Of a stretch of 41,593 nt of DNA, positions 25,586 through 34,055 are shown piece by piece. The DNA lies in assembly GCF_030147005.1 (NCBI RefSeq), contig NZ_JASLAW010000019.1, forward strand, positions 1-41,593. Reading direction: 5' to 3'. How positions within the stretch are numbered: the first letter of the stretch is position 1; each line of letters begins with the position of its first letter. The notes under the pieces are model-generated. The model saw only the letters and a program-made list of their open reading frames with translations, made no database searches and was not told the DNA's origin. Source of the DNA: Pseudomonas sp. (GTDB lineage Bacteria > Pseudomonadota > Gammaproteobacteria > Pseudomonadales > Pseudomonadaceae). The translations under genes and the position numbers were made by a program.

Positions 25586-27156
25586 GCGGCGCCGTGGACC
25601 TGGATCGCCGTCGAGTCGTTACCGGGCTGGCAGTTGCGACCGCGTTTTCGATTCTGAGCCCATTTGTGCGCAGTGCCGGAGTCGATTATCCGTTCACCCT
25701 GGGCGTTGCGTCGGGTGACCCGCTGCCGGACGGCTTTGTGATATGGACGCGCCTGGCGCCCTTGTTCAGCGCCGAGGATGGGCGCGGTGGATTGCAGCGT
25801 GCGGTGCCGGTGCGTTGGCGGGTGGCCAGCGATGCGGGGATGACGCGCATCGTGAAGCAGGGCGAGGTGCTGGCGACCGGGCGCTTGGCTCATTCGGTAC
25901 ATGTTGAGGTGGCGGGGCTGGCTGCGGGCAGGCCGTATTGGTACCAATTCGAGGGCCTTGGCGCGCAAAGCCCGGTCGGTCAGGCGCGCACCGCGCCTGC
26001 ATGGCATGAGCGGGCGTCGGCCCGGCTCGGGTTCGTATCCTGCTCGCATTGGGAGCGCGGGTATTTCAGCGCTTACCGCCACCTTGCCGCCGAGCGCCCC
26101 GACCTGGTGTTTTTCCTCGGCGACTATATCTACGACAGCTCCTACGCGGCAGACTCCGGCAAAATCTTTCGCTCCCACGGCAGCGGTAATGCGGTGAGCT
26201 TGAGCGACTACCGTAACCGCTACGCGCTGTACAAGACCGACCCGGATCTGCAGGCCTTGCATGCCGCCGCCCCCAGCGTGGCGACCTGGGACGATCACGA
26301 AGTGCAGAACGACTATGCCAACCGCTGGTCCCAAGACCCGACGATTCCCGTGGCGCAGTTTCTCCAGCAACGGGCGGCGGCTTACCAGGCGTTCTACGAG
26401 CATATGCCGTTGCGTGCGAGCAGCAGGCCGCAAGGGGCGGCTATGCGCATCTATCGACGTCTCGACTATGGCCAGCTGGTACGTTTTCATGTGCTCGACG
26501 GTCGACAGTATCGCTCCGAACAACCGTGCATCCAGGTCAACGGCAGTCATCAAGGGCATATTGCCGCCAACGCCTGCAGCGACTTGCGCGACCCAGGTCG
26601 CACCTTGCTTGGGTGGCAGCAGGAGGCTTGGCTGGACCAGGGATTCGCCCAGTCGAAAGCGCAGTGGAACGTGATCGCCCAGGACTTGCTGGTAGCGCCG
26701 CTGCTGCAGCGTGACCTGACCCTCCATAAGGTCGGCCGCTGGACCGATGGCTGGGATGGCTATATGGCCAACCGCAAGCGAATGCTGGCTTCTCTCCAGC
26801 GCAATCGCGTGCCTAACCCGGTGTTCTGGGGCGGGGATATTCACTCGTTCTGGGCCACGGACCTGCACGCCGATGCCGATGACCCAGGTTCGCCGATTGT
26901 GGCAACCGAATTCGTCGGCTCTTCGGTGACCTCCGATGGCCCGCCTTATGAGGCCTTCAGGAAAATCCTGCCGCTCAATCCCCATGTGAAGTTTTTTGAC
27001 AGCCGTCAGCGTGGGTATGTGTCGGTGGAATTGAATACCCAGAAGATGCTCACGCATTTTCGCGTGATCAGCGATCCACGGGATCCGGCGGCCACGGTGT
27101 CGACGTTGCAGTCATTTGTGGTGGAGCCGGGCAGGGCGGGGGCGGTGTCGGTATAG
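25582..27156 (+). CDS. phoD: Alkaline phosphatase D (phosphodiesterase/phosphomonoesterase), Tat-exported
   Basis: A 524-residue PhoD-family metallophosphatase. The N-terminus LDRRRVVTGLAVATAFSIL looks like a Tat signal, as expected for PhoD. The N-terminal Ig-like domain starts FTLGVASGDPLPDGFVIWTRLAP. Metal-site motifs are FVSCSHWERGYF, FFLGDYIYDSSY, WDDHEVQNDYANRW and GGDIHSFW. PhoD enzymes use Ca/Fe and cleave phosphomonoesters and diesters, giving phosphate from organic sources. It starts with GTG at 25582 overlapping the GNAT stop. It is divergent from the TonB/PLD operon. A PHO box was looked for but not convincingly found. Confidence 0.93.
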   Translation: MSGAVDLDRRRVVTGLAVATAFSILSPFVRSAGVDYPFTLGVASGDPLPDGFVIWTRLAPLFSAEDGRGGLQRAVPVRWRVASDAGMTRIVKQGEVLATGRLAHSVHVEVAGLAAGRPYWYQFEGLGAQSPVGQARTAPAWHERASARLGFVSCSHWERGYFSAYRHLAAERPDLVFFLGDYIYDSSYAADSGKIFRSHGSGNAVSLSDYRNRYALYKTDPDLQALHAAAPSVATWDDHEVQNDYANRWSQDPTIPVAQFLQQRAAAYQAFYEHMPLRASSRPQGAAMRIYRRLDYGQLVRFHVLDGRQYRSEQPCIQVNGSHQGHIAANACSDLRDPGRTLLGWQQEAWLDQGFAQSKAQWNVIAQDLLVAPLLQRDLTLHKVGRWTDGWDGYMANRKRMLASLQRNRVPNPVFWGGDIHSFWATDLHADADDPGSPIVATEFVGSSVTSDGPPYEAFRKILPLNPHVKFFDSRQRGYVSVELNTQKMLTHFRVISDPRDPAATVSTLQSFVVEPGRAGAVSV

Positions 27157-27194
27157 CCCGAATCAAATGTGAGAGGTTAAAGAGGAGCACTGTA

Positions 27195-27288
27195 CTGTGG
27201 CGAGGGAGCTTGCTCCCGTTGGACTGCGTAGCAGTCCCATTTTCTGGCGCGCTTCGCGGCCCAGCGGGAGCAAGCTCCCTCGCCACAG
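27195..27288. repeat. REPIN (paired REP palindrome), copy 2
   Basis: The arms 27195-27222 and 27261-27288 have the same 28-base sequence as the copy at 9078-9172 with one or two changes, and the centre again holds a GC hairpin. It lies between convergent phoD and the alanyl-tRNA editing gene. Similarity to copy 1 continues outward on both sides (GAGGAGCACTGTA on the left, TGTCCGCT..AGCGCTTA on the right). Confidence 0.9.
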
Positions 27289-27361
27289 GGCGACAGTTGT
27301 CCGCTCCAGCGCTTACCTGAATGGCATTGGGGCCAGCCCCCACATTTTGATGCTCGGCGTG

Positions 27362-27988
27362 TCAGTTGATTTCGTAGCGCACCGACAACGCGCCTTTTTT
27401 CTCCGACAGGGCCAGGATCTTCACTTGGCCCACGTCCCCCAGCGCCTGCACATGAGTGCCGCCGCAGGCGTAGGCCGGCAGTTCGCCGAAGCCGACTTCG
27501 CGTGTGCCTTCATCCAGCGTCATATGCCGTGAATAGCCAGCGGCGATCCACCGGTTGACCTGCTGCTGGAGCGCCTCGGCGTCCAGGGTTTGTGCAGTTT
27601 CGCCACGGATAAAGGTGATCTTGCCTTCACCCGGCCAATGGTGGGCCTTGATCGGCAACCAACCCAGGCGCTCACCGGCATTGCCGATCAAATGCCCCGC
27701 AGAATGAAGGCGCGAGTGCAGCGCACGGCGTTGTGCATCGACCCGCGCAGTGATCGGGCCGGGCTGCACGGCTTGATTGACGTAGTGCACCACGTGCTCG
27801 GCTTCCTGCATGACTCGCAATACCTGGCTGTCGCCGAGCCATCCGGTGTCGAATGGCTGACCCCCGCCCTGGGGATGGAAAATCGTCGACTGCACAATGA
27901 CGGCGAATTGCTCTGCGTGCGGGGTGCAACTGAGCACTTCCAGTTCGGCAACCAGGTGGTCGTGGGTAAAAAACAGGCGCTCGGTCAT
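27362..27988 (-). CDS. Alanyl-tRNA editing protein (AlaX family)
   Basis: A 208-residue free-standing editing domain that hydrolyses Ser- or Gly-tRNA(Ala). It has FHPQGGGQPFDTG, the zinc motif HSAGH (His95, His99) and CGGTH (Cys175, His179), the same four ligands as in the AlaRS editing domain. The length fits the short AlaX class without a C-Ala domain. The ATG at 27988 is clear. The LysR gene is divergent, 74-89 bases away, so the regulator may control it. Cytoplasmic, a quality-control enzyme of translation. Confidence 0.94.
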   Translation of the reverse strand: MTERLFFTHDHLVAELEVLSCTPHAEQFAVIVQSTIFHPQGGGQPFDTGWLGDSQVLRVMQEAEHVVHYVNQAVQPGPITARVDAQRRALHSRLHSAGHLIGNAGERLGWLPIKAHHWPGEGKITFIRGETAQTLDAEALQQQVNRWIAAGYSRHMTLDEGTREVGFGELPAYACGGTHVQALGDVGQVKILALSEKKGALSVRYEIN

Positions 27989-28077
27989 CGTCTACATCCG
28001 CATTCAGGTTGTGCGGGCAGTATAAACAGTGCGCTGATAGGTGATAATCCAGTCAAATATCAATGGACCTGTGCGTT

Positions 28078-29010
28078 ATGAGCATCAATCTTCCTTTGCC
28101 GCTGTTGGGTGAAATGGCAATTTTCGTCAAGGTGGTAGAAACCGGCAGCTTCTCCGAAGCGGCGCGGCAATTGAGCGTTTCGCCTTCGGCGGTGAGCCGC
28201 AGTATTTCGCGTCTGGAACAGGCACTGGCGACCCGTCTGCTGCAACGCACCACGCGCAAGCTGCGCCTTAGCGACGGCGGCGAAGAGGTGTTCAAGCGGT
28301 GCCGGGAGATGGTCAACGCAGCGCGTTCAGTGATGGAAGTCAGCGGGCAATTCACCCATGAAGCCGAGGGCCTGGTGCGGGTCAGCGTGCCCAAGGCGGT
28401 CGGCCGGTTTGTGGTGCATCCGCATATGCCGGCGTTCTTGCGGCGCTATCCCAAGGTGGATGTGCAACTGATCCTTGAGGATCGGCATGTGGACCTGATC
28501 GACGACAATATCGACCTGAGCATCCGCATCACCGACAGCCCGCCACCCGGTTTGGTCGGGCGGCAGTTATTGCCGATCGAACATTTGCTGTGTGCGACAC
28601 CGCAGTACCTGGCCGAGCATGGCACGCCGGGCCATCCCCATGATTTGCTGGAACACAGTTGCATCTACCTGGGCGAAACCCCAGGGGACTCGCGCTGGAA
28701 GTTTCGTCAGGGTGGCAAGGCGGTGACGGTCGGTGTAGGCGGGCGCTATGCGGCGAACCACACGGGCGTGCGGCTGGATGCGGTGTTGCAGCATGTGGGG
28801 ATTGGCAGCTTGCCGTACTTCACGGCGCGGCACGCCTTGGAGGAGGGGCGGTTGGTACAGGTGTTGCCGGCGTGGGATTTTATTGCGTCGTACCACGGCG
28901 AAGCGTGGTTGTTGCATTCGCCTACGCGGTACTTGCCGCCGAAGTTGCGTGTGTTTATTGATTACCTGGTGGAGTGCATGGCCAGTGAGCCCACACTGCG
29001 GCGCCGGTAG
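28078..29010 (+). CDS. LysR family transcriptional regulator
   Basis: A 310-residue LysR regulator. The N-terminal winged helix (about 8-65) has EMAIFVKVVETGSFSEAARQLSVSPSAVSRSISRLEQAL. The effector domain (about 90-300) contains LVRVSVPKAVGRFVVHPHMPAFLRRYP and is of the CrgA/DmlR-like group. The ATG at 28078 gives the usual short lead to the helix-turn-helix; an ATG five codons upstream (28063) is equally open and neither has a strong ribosome binding site. It is divergent from the AlaX gene, its most likely target. Ligand unknown. Confidence 0.92.
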   Translation: MSINLPLPLLGEMAIFVKVVETGSFSEAARQLSVSPSAVSRSISRLEQALATRLLQRTTRKLRLSDGGEEVFKRCREMVNAARSVMEVSGQFTHEAEGLVRVSVPKAVGRFVVHPHMPAFLRRYPKVDVQLILEDRHVDLIDDNIDLSIRITDSPPPGLVGRQLLPIEHLLCATPQYLAEHGTPGHPHDLLEHSCIYLGETPGDSRWKFRQGGKAVTVGVGGRYAANHTGVRLDAVLQHVGIGSLPYFTARHALEEGRLVQVLPAWDFIASYHGEAWLLHSPTRYLPPKLRVFIDYLVECMASEPTLRRR

Positions 29011-29025
29011 GGACGCGGTAGAAAA

Positions 29026-29049
29026 TGTGGGAGCGGGCTTGCTCCCACA
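29026..29049. repeat. Single REP palindrome
   Basis: TGTGGGAGC (29026-29034) pairs perfectly with 29041-29049 around GGGCTT, a common fluorescent-Pseudomonas REP type different from the 9078/27195 family. It lies between the convergent LysR and PA2817-like genes and could act as a bidirectional transcript end. Confidence 0.8.
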
Positions 29050-29071
29050 CCAGCTTGCGGTGTTGTGATGA

Positions 29072-29479
29072 TCAGTGTTTGCTCTGGTCGTCCGGCATGG
29101 CCAGCAGCTGCTTTTCCTGGTTCCAGTCGAACGGTTCTTCGTTCAGCTCGGCTTCATAGCGACGCTCTTCCAGAGCCTGGTACAGGTCCAGTTCTTCGTC
29201 GGGCATGAAGTGCAGGCAATCGCCGCCAAAGAACCACAGCAGATCGCGCGGTACCAGATGGGCAATCTGCGGGTAGCGCAGGATGACCTGGCTCATCAGG
29301 TCCTGGCCCAGGTATTGGCTCTCGATCGGATCGATCGGCAGCAGGGCGCGCAGTTCGTCGAAACGTTCCAGAAACAGCGTATGGCTTTCCTCGGGTACCT
29401 GTTCGGCTTCGCCGACGGCAACCAGGATGCTACGCAGGTGGTCGAGCAAGACGAGATGATCGGCAACGACGTTGGACAC
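29072..29479 (-). CDS. PA2817-like conserved hypothetical protein
   Basis: A 135-residue acidic, soluble protein without known domain. I recognise it by neighbourhood and sequence as resembling the P. aeruginosa PA2817 family; function unknown. It has a helical N-terminal half (HLVLLDHLRSILVAVGE) and a PRDLLWFFGGDCLHFMPDEELDLYQALEERR stretch that looks strongly conserved in type. The start is GTG at 29479, preceded by AGAGGA at eight bases, so the start is well supported. It lies downstream of the acyl-CoA dehydrogenase gene on the same strand, separated by a strong terminator. Confidence 0.85.
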   Translation of the reverse strand: MSNVVADHLVLLDHLRSILVAVGEAEQVPEESHTLFLERFDELRALLPIDPIESQYLGQDLMSQVILRYPQIAHLVPRDLLWFFGGDCLHFMPDEELDLYQALEERRYEAELNEEPFDWNQEKQLLAMPDDQSKH

Positions 29480-29498
29480 GAGATAAGTCCTCTAAAGC

Positions 29499-29539
29499 AA
29501 AAACGGGCGCGAGAGTATATGCCTCTCGCGCCCGTTTTT
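29499..29539 (-). terminator. Rho-independent terminator after acyl-CoA dehydrogenase gene
   Basis: A 17-bp perfect stem (AAAAACGGGCGCGAGAG with 29523-29539) and seven-base loop end in a T-run on the reverse strand, 16 bases past the stop of the 29555-32002 gene. It also has an A/T-flanked form usable on the forward strand. It sits just before the PA2817-like gene's ribosome binding site. Confidence 0.9.
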
Positions 29540-29554
29540 ATATGACCGCTGGTA

Positions 29555-32002
29555 TCAGCGGACCTTACCCTCAGCCTGTATCAGCTCTTCCTTGCTGAAA
29601 TCATCCACGTCGATCACCTTGCGGCGAGCCGCTTCGGCGTCACGCAGGGTTTGCGCTTCGGCGGGTTGCAGCACGCCGGCCTGCAGCGCGGTGTCAATGG
29701 CCGATTCACCGGCAGTCGGTTTGACCTGCCCGCTCTTGAGCGCGCTGTGCAGTTTTTTCTGCAAGGGATGGCTTGCGCCGAGCAGATCATAGGCATGTTG
29801 CAATGCGCCCACCGGGTCTTGCGCCGATTGTGGGCGATAGCACCCAGCAAGCAACTCTTCCAGGGTCGGGTCGCCCTTGGCGCGGCCGAGCACCGCGGCA
29901 ACCTCGGCATCCAAAGCATCGGATGGCCCGGTATGGCGACGCCCGAACGGGAATACGATCACTCGCAGCAGGCAACCCAGTATTTTATTCGGGAAGTTGC
30001 TCAGCAATTCATCCAGCGCGCGCTCGGACTCGCCAAGGCTTTCTTCCATGGCCCAGGCGAACAGCGGTTCCAGGTGATCCGGCGAATCGAGGTCGTGGTA
30101 ACGCTTGAGCGCCGCCGATGCCAGGTACATATGGCTCAGCACATCACCCAGGCGCGCCGACAACCGCTCGCGGCGTTTCAACTCGCCGCCCAGCAGCATC
30201 ATGCTCAAGTCGGCGAGCAGGGCGAACGCGGCGGCCTGACGGTTCAATGCACGGAAATAACCCTGGCTCAGACGGTTGCCCGGGGCCTTTTCGAAGTGAC
30301 CAAAGCCCAGGTTCAATACCAACGTACTGGCGGCGTTGCTCACGGCGAAGCCGATGTGTTGCATCAGCAGGCCATCGAACTCTTTCAATGCCTGATCACG
30401 GTCTTCACGACCGGCCAGGGCCATTTCCTTGAGCACGAACGGATGGCAGCGAATCGCCCCCTGGCCGAAGATCATCAGGTTGCGCGAGAGGATATTCGCG
30501 CCTTCCACAGTGATGAAGATCGGCGCCCCCTGCCAGCTGCGGCCCAGGTAGTTGTTCGGGCCCATGATGATGCCCTTGCCGCCATGCACGTCCATGGCGT
30601 GGCTGATGCACTCGCGGCCGCGTTCGGTGAGGTGATACTTGAGGATCGCCGACAGCACCGAAGGCTTCTCGCCCAAGTCCACTGCATTGGCGGTGAGCAT
30701 GCGCGCGCTGTCCATCAGCCAGGCGTTGCCGCCGATGCGCGCCAGGGCTTCCTGGATACCTTCGAAAGCCGACAGCGGCACGTTGAACTGTTCACGTACC
30801 TGCGCATACTGGCCGGTTACAAGGCTGGTGAACTTGGCGGCACCGGTGCCCACCGCAGGCAGGGAAATCGAACGACCCACGGACAGGCAGTTCATCAGCA
30901 TCATCCAGCCCTTGCCGAGCATCTCCTGGCCGCCGATGAGGTATTCGAGCGGAATGAAGACGTCCTTGCCCGAGTTGGGGCCATTCATGAACGCAGCGCC
31001 CAGGGGCAGGTGGCGGCGGCCGATTTCGACGCCGGGGGTGTCGGTCGGGATCAGCGCAAGACTGATGCCCAGGTCTTCCTCTTCGCCCAGCAGGTGGTCC
31101 GGGTCATGGGCCTTGAACGCCAGGCCGAGCAAGGTCGCGACGGGGCCGAGGGTGATGTAGCGTTTTTCCCAGTTCAAGCGCAGGCCGAGGGTTTCCTTGC
31201 CTTCCCACTCGCCTTTGCAGATAACACCGGTGTCGGGCATGGCGCCGGCATCGGAGCCGGCCAGCGGGCCGGTCAGGGCGAAACACGGAATATCATCGCC
31301 ACGCGCCAGGCGCGGCAGGTAGTGGTTGCGTTGCTCGTCGGTGCCGTAGTGCAGCAGCAGCTCGGCAGGGCCGAGGGAGTTGGGCACCATAACGGTGGAG
31401 GCCAGGTCGCCGCTGCGGGTCGCCAGTTTCATCGCGACCTGGGAGTGGGCGTAGGCAGAGAAACCCTTGCCGCCGTATTCCTTGGGAATGATCAGGGCGA
31501 AGAAACCGTGGGTCTTGATGTGCTCCCAGGCGGCGGGTGGCAGGTCCATGGCCTGGCCGATTTCCCAATCGCTGACCATCGCGCAGAGCTCTTCGGTGGG
31601 GCCGTCGATGAATGCCTGCTCTTCTTCGGTCAATTGCACCTTGGGGTAGGCCAGCAATTTATCCCAGTCGGGGCGCCCGCTGAACAGTTCGCCGTCCCAC
31701 CATACGGTGCCCGCGTCAATGGCATCGCGCTCGGTTTCGGACATCGGTGGCAGGACTTTCTGGAACCAGCTGAACAGCGGCTTGGTGAAGTATTGGCGGC
31801 GCAGGTCGGGCAGTAGCAGGGGCACGGCCACGACGGCGATCAGCACCCAGAAAATCAGCAACAGCCAACCCGGTGCATGGCTCCAGGCGCCCATCGCCAA
31901 TAGGTAAACGGCGACCACACCCAGGGCGGGCAGGGGCGCGGCGCGGCGGTGTGCCAGGTAGGCAATGCCGACCACCAGAACCAGTATCCACAACAACAGC
32001 AT
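29555..32002 (-). CDS. Acyl-CoA dehydrogenase, large membrane-anchored FadE type
   Basis: An 815-residue FadE-like acyl-CoA dehydrogenase for the first step of fatty-acid beta-oxidation. Two or three N-terminal hydrophobic segments (about 1-70) anchor it to the membrane. The dehydrogenase core (about 120-520) shows CFALTGPLAGSDAGAMPDTG, the EGIQEALARIGGNAWLMDSAR helix and HAMDVHGGKGIIMGPNNYLGRSW, followed by the EGANILSRNLMIFGQGAIRCHP segment. A C-terminal DUF1974-like domain completes it. The ATG at 32002 is chosen because GGAGGA lies six bases upstream; a TTG at 32008 abuts it. From memory it matches P. aeruginosa PA2815, also about 815 residues. Confidence 0.95.
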   Translation of the reverse strand: MLLLWILVLVVGIAYLAHRRAAPLPALGVVAVYLLAMGAWSHAPGWLLLIFWVLIAVVAVPLLLPDLRRQYFTKPLFSWFQKVLPPMSETERDAIDAGTVWWDGELFSGRPDWDKLLAYPKVQLTEEEQAFIDGPTEELCAMVSDWEIGQAMDLPPAAWEHIKTHGFFALIIPKEYGGKGFSAYAHSQVAMKLATRSGDLASTVMVPNSLGPAELLLHYGTDEQRNHYLPRLARGDDIPCFALTGPLAGSDAGAMPDTGVICKGEWEGKETLGLRLNWEKRYITLGPVATLLGLAFKAHDPDHLLGEEEDLGISLALIPTDTPGVEIGRRHLPLGAAFMNGPNSGKDVFIPLEYLIGGQEMLGKGWMMLMNCLSVGRSISLPAVGTGAAKFTSLVTGQYAQVREQFNVPLSAFEGIQEALARIGGNAWLMDSARMLTANAVDLGEKPSVLSAILKYHLTERGRECISHAMDVHGGKGIIMGPNNYLGRSWQGAPIFITVEGANILSRNLMIFGQGAIRCHPFVLKEMALAGREDRDQALKEFDGLLMQHIGFAVSNAASTLVLNLGFGHFEKAPGNRLSQGYFRALNRQAAAFALLADLSMMLLGGELKRRERLSARLGDVLSHMYLASAALKRYHDLDSPDHLEPLFAWAMEESLGESERALDELLSNFPNKILGCLLRVIVFPFGRRHTGPSDALDAEVAAVLGRAKGDPTLEELLAGCYRPQSAQDPVGALQHAYDLLGASHPLQKKLHSALKSGQVKPTAGESAIDTALQAGVLQPAEAQTLRDAEAARRKVIDVDDFSKEELIQAEGKVR

Positions 32003-32369
32003 ATTCAATCCTCCGTGAAACCAGGGGCGAAACCACCAGGGAGCTTAGTCGGCGTCCGGCCAAGCGGGGTGATCAGGGTGTTACAAGTTGTACTGGGGAT
32101 AACCATCAGTGCGATATGTACCTGAGTCCCAGCCGCTATCATCGATAGTGACCACCCCGTAATGGGGGAGTTCGCCGAGAAACATCGCGGAACCCGTGCG
32201 GATTTATGTGACCGGGCGGTCAGTCTTTACCGCGCCGTGCGAGAGGCGGTGCGCTTCGCTGAATCGATGCAGGCCTGTCGTGCGTCATGCAGGGTGATTC
32301 AAGCCGCGTGTGAACCGGCGTATGCTGCGGCGTTCATCAAGCCATGTTCAACAACGATAAGGCGCGGTC
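32003..32369. other. Divergent intergenic region between acyl-CoA dehydrogenase and GST genes
   Basis: A 367-base gap between divergent genes with no supported coding frame. It holds a palindrome TGACCG-GG-CGGTCA at 32209-32222 and an imperfect dyad ACAAGTTGT near 32084-32092. A short open frame from 32162 into the GST gene has no ribosome binding site or recognisable sequence. Confidence 0.6.
32209..32222. promoter_or_regulatory. Candidate TetR-type operator
   Basis: TGACCG and CGGTCA are perfect 6-bp arms around GG, flanked by AT-rich sequence. The layout equals RutR-type TetR-family operators (TGACCA-N2-TGGTCA) with one altered base pair. It lies 207 bases from the dehydrogenase start and 148 from the GST start. 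The regulator is not identified. Confidence 0.4.
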
Positions 32370-32987
32370 ATGCTGAAAATCTGGGGTCGTAAAAATTCAT
32401 CAAACGTCAGGAAAGCACTGTGGTGCGCCGAGGAACTCGGCCTGGACTATGAGGCGATTGATGCGGGCGGGGCTTTTGGTGTGGTCGACACGCCGCAATA
32501 TCGGGCATTGAACCCTAATGGCCGGGTGCCGATGATCGAAGACGGCGACTTCGTGCTGTGGGAATCCAATACCATCGTACGTTACTTGTGCGCCAAGCAT
32601 GCGTCGGACCTTTACCCAAGTGACCTGCAAGCCCGGGCCAACGCCGAGAAGTGGATGGACTGGACCACTTCAACCCTTGCTGATCCGTTCAAAGCGGTGT
32701 TCTGGGGCATCGTGCGCACGCCCCCCGAGAAGCGCGACTGGGACAGCATCAATGCTGGTCGCCAGGCCTGCATCAATGCGCTCAACACCGTCGATCAGGC
32801 CCTTGCGGAGCAACCCTACCTCAGCGGAGAAGCGTTCGGCATGGGCGATATTCCCCTGGGCTGCTTTATCTACGCCTGGTTCGAGATGCCCATCGAACGC
32901 CCGCCAATGCCCCACCTCGAGGCTTGGTACCAGCGCCTGAAGCAACGTCCGGCCTACCGCAAGGCGGTGATGACCGCGTTGACCTGA
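32370..32987 (+). CDS. Glutathione S-transferase family protein
   Basis: A 205-residue cytosolic GST. The N-terminal thioredoxin-like domain (1-80) has the likely catalytic Ser in GRKNSSNVRKALW, the cis-Pro in NGRVPMIED, and ESNTIVRYLC for gamma-glutamyl binding. The helical C-terminal domain (about 90-200) has the MGDIPLGCFIYAW N-capping region. It probably conjugates or reduces electrophiles with glutathione. AAGGCG lies just upstream of the ATG. Its place before the YadGH-like exporter is, from memory, also seen in P. aeruginosa (PA2813-PA2811). Confidence 0.92.
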   Translation: MLKIWGRKNSSNVRKALWCAEELGLDYEAIDAGGAFGVVDTPQYRALNPNGRVPMIEDGDFVLWESNTIVRYLCAKHASDLYPSDLQARANAEKWMDWTTSTLADPFKAVFWGIVRTPPEKRDWDSINAGRQACINALNTVDQALAEQPYLSGEAFGMGDIPLGCFIYAWFEMPIERPPMPHLEAWYQRLKQRPAYRKAVMTALT

Positions 32988-33018
32988 TAAGCACTATTAA
33001 TACGGGTGACTGTACTTG

Positions 33019-33051
33019 TGTGGCGCGGGCACGCACCATGCCCGCACCACA
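33019..33051. repeat. 13-bp hairpin between GST and ABC exporter genes
   Basis: Arms 33019-33031 (TGTGGCGCGGGCA) and 33039-33051 pair with one mismatch around a seven-base loop, 31 bases after the GST stop and 71 before the ABC start. No T-run follows. It could be a GST transcript end, or part of the ABC leader. Confidence 0.55.
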
Positions 33052-33122
33052 TCGCAGGTTGAACTACCGGGGGTGTGCCCTCATCTATTGTTTCTATTCT
33101 TTTCTTTGGTGCGTAATCAGAT

Positions 33123-34055
33123 ATGAGTTCCGCTCTGTCCATCCGGCAGCTAACCAAAACCTACGGCAACGGTTTCCAGGCCCTGAGTGGTATCGATCTG
33201 GACGTTGCCGAAGGTGACTTCTTCGCCTTGCTCGGCCCCAACGGTGCCGGCAAATCCACCACCATCGGTATTCTCTCGACTCTGGTCAACAAGAGCAGCG
33301 GCACGGTGAATATCTTCGGCCATGACCTGGATAAATCCCCGGCGGCGCTCAAGCGTTCCATCGGCGTGGTACCCCAGGAATTCAACTTCAACCAGTTCGA
33401 AAAGACCTTTGATATCGTCGTGACCCAGGCCGGCTATTACGGCATCCCGATGAAAATCGCCAAGGAACGCGCCGAACAGTACCTGACCCAACTGGGCCTG
33501 TGGGACAAGCGCGATGTGCCTTCGCGCTCGTTGTCCGGCGGCATGAAGCGGCGCCTGATGATCGCCCGCGCACTGGTGCATGAACCGCGTCTGCTGATTC
33601 TCGACGAACCCACCGCAGGCGTGGATATCGAGTTGCGTCGTTCGATGTGGACCTTTCTCACCGAGCTGAACGAGAAGGGCATCACCATCATTCTCACCAC
33701 GCACTATCTGGAAGAGGCTGAGCAGTTGTGCCGCAACATCGGCATCATCGACCACGGCACCATTGTCGAGAACACCAGCATGCGCAACCTGCTGGGCCAG
33801 TTGCATGTGGAAACCTTCCTGCTCGACCTGAAAAACACCCTGTCGGCACCGCCGCAACTGCTGGGCTACCCGAGCCGACTGGTGGATAGCCGCACGTTGG
33901 AGGTCCAGGTGGACAAAGCCATGGGCATCACCGCGTTGTTCAGCCAACTGGCGACCCAGAACGTCGAAGTGTTGAGCCTGCGTAACAAAACCAATCGCCT
34001 TGAGGAGTTGTTCGTGTCCCTGGTGGAGAAAAATCTGGCGAAGGTGGCGGTATGA
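33123..34055 (+). CDS. ABC-2 type exporter, ATP-binding protein (YadG-like)
   Basis: A 310-residue ABC ATPase. Walker A is GPNGAGKST (residues 38-46), the Q loop is VVPQEFNFN, the signature is LSGGMKRRL, Walker B is LLILDEPTAGVD, and the H loop is in ILTTHYLEEAEQLC. The C-terminal 80 residues are an accessory domain as in YadG and DrrA-like exporters. It powers the permease encoded by the next gene, which it overlaps by four bases (34052-34055). The substrate is unknown. No strong ribosome binding site is seen; the ATG at 33123 gives the normal start. Confidence 0.94.
   Translation: MSSALSIRQLTKTYGNGFQALSGIDLDVAEGDFFALLGPNGAGKSTTIGILSTLVNKSSGTVNIFGHDLDKSPAALKRSIGVVPQEFNFNQFEKTFDIVVTQAGYYGIPMKIAKERAEQYLTQLGLWDKRDVPSRSLSGGMKRRLMIARALVHEPRLLILDEPTAGVDIELRRSMWTFLTELNEKGITIILTTHYLEEAEQLCRNIGIIDHGTIVENTSMRNLLGQLHVETFLLDLKNTLSAPPQLLGYPSRLVDSRTLEVQVDKAMGITALFSQLATQNVEVLSLRNKTNRLEELFVSLVEKNLAKVAV

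Noticed and set aside
29651..31816. Long open frame (721 codons) on the forward strand opposite the acyl-CoA dehydrogenase gene
   Set aside because: It is fully antisense to a clear gene, has no recognisable domain, and reflects the absence of stops caused by GC-rich codon bias.
32162..32392. Small 76-codon frame before the GST gene
   Set aside because: No ribosome binding site, overlaps the GST start, contains the candidate operator, and shows no family features.
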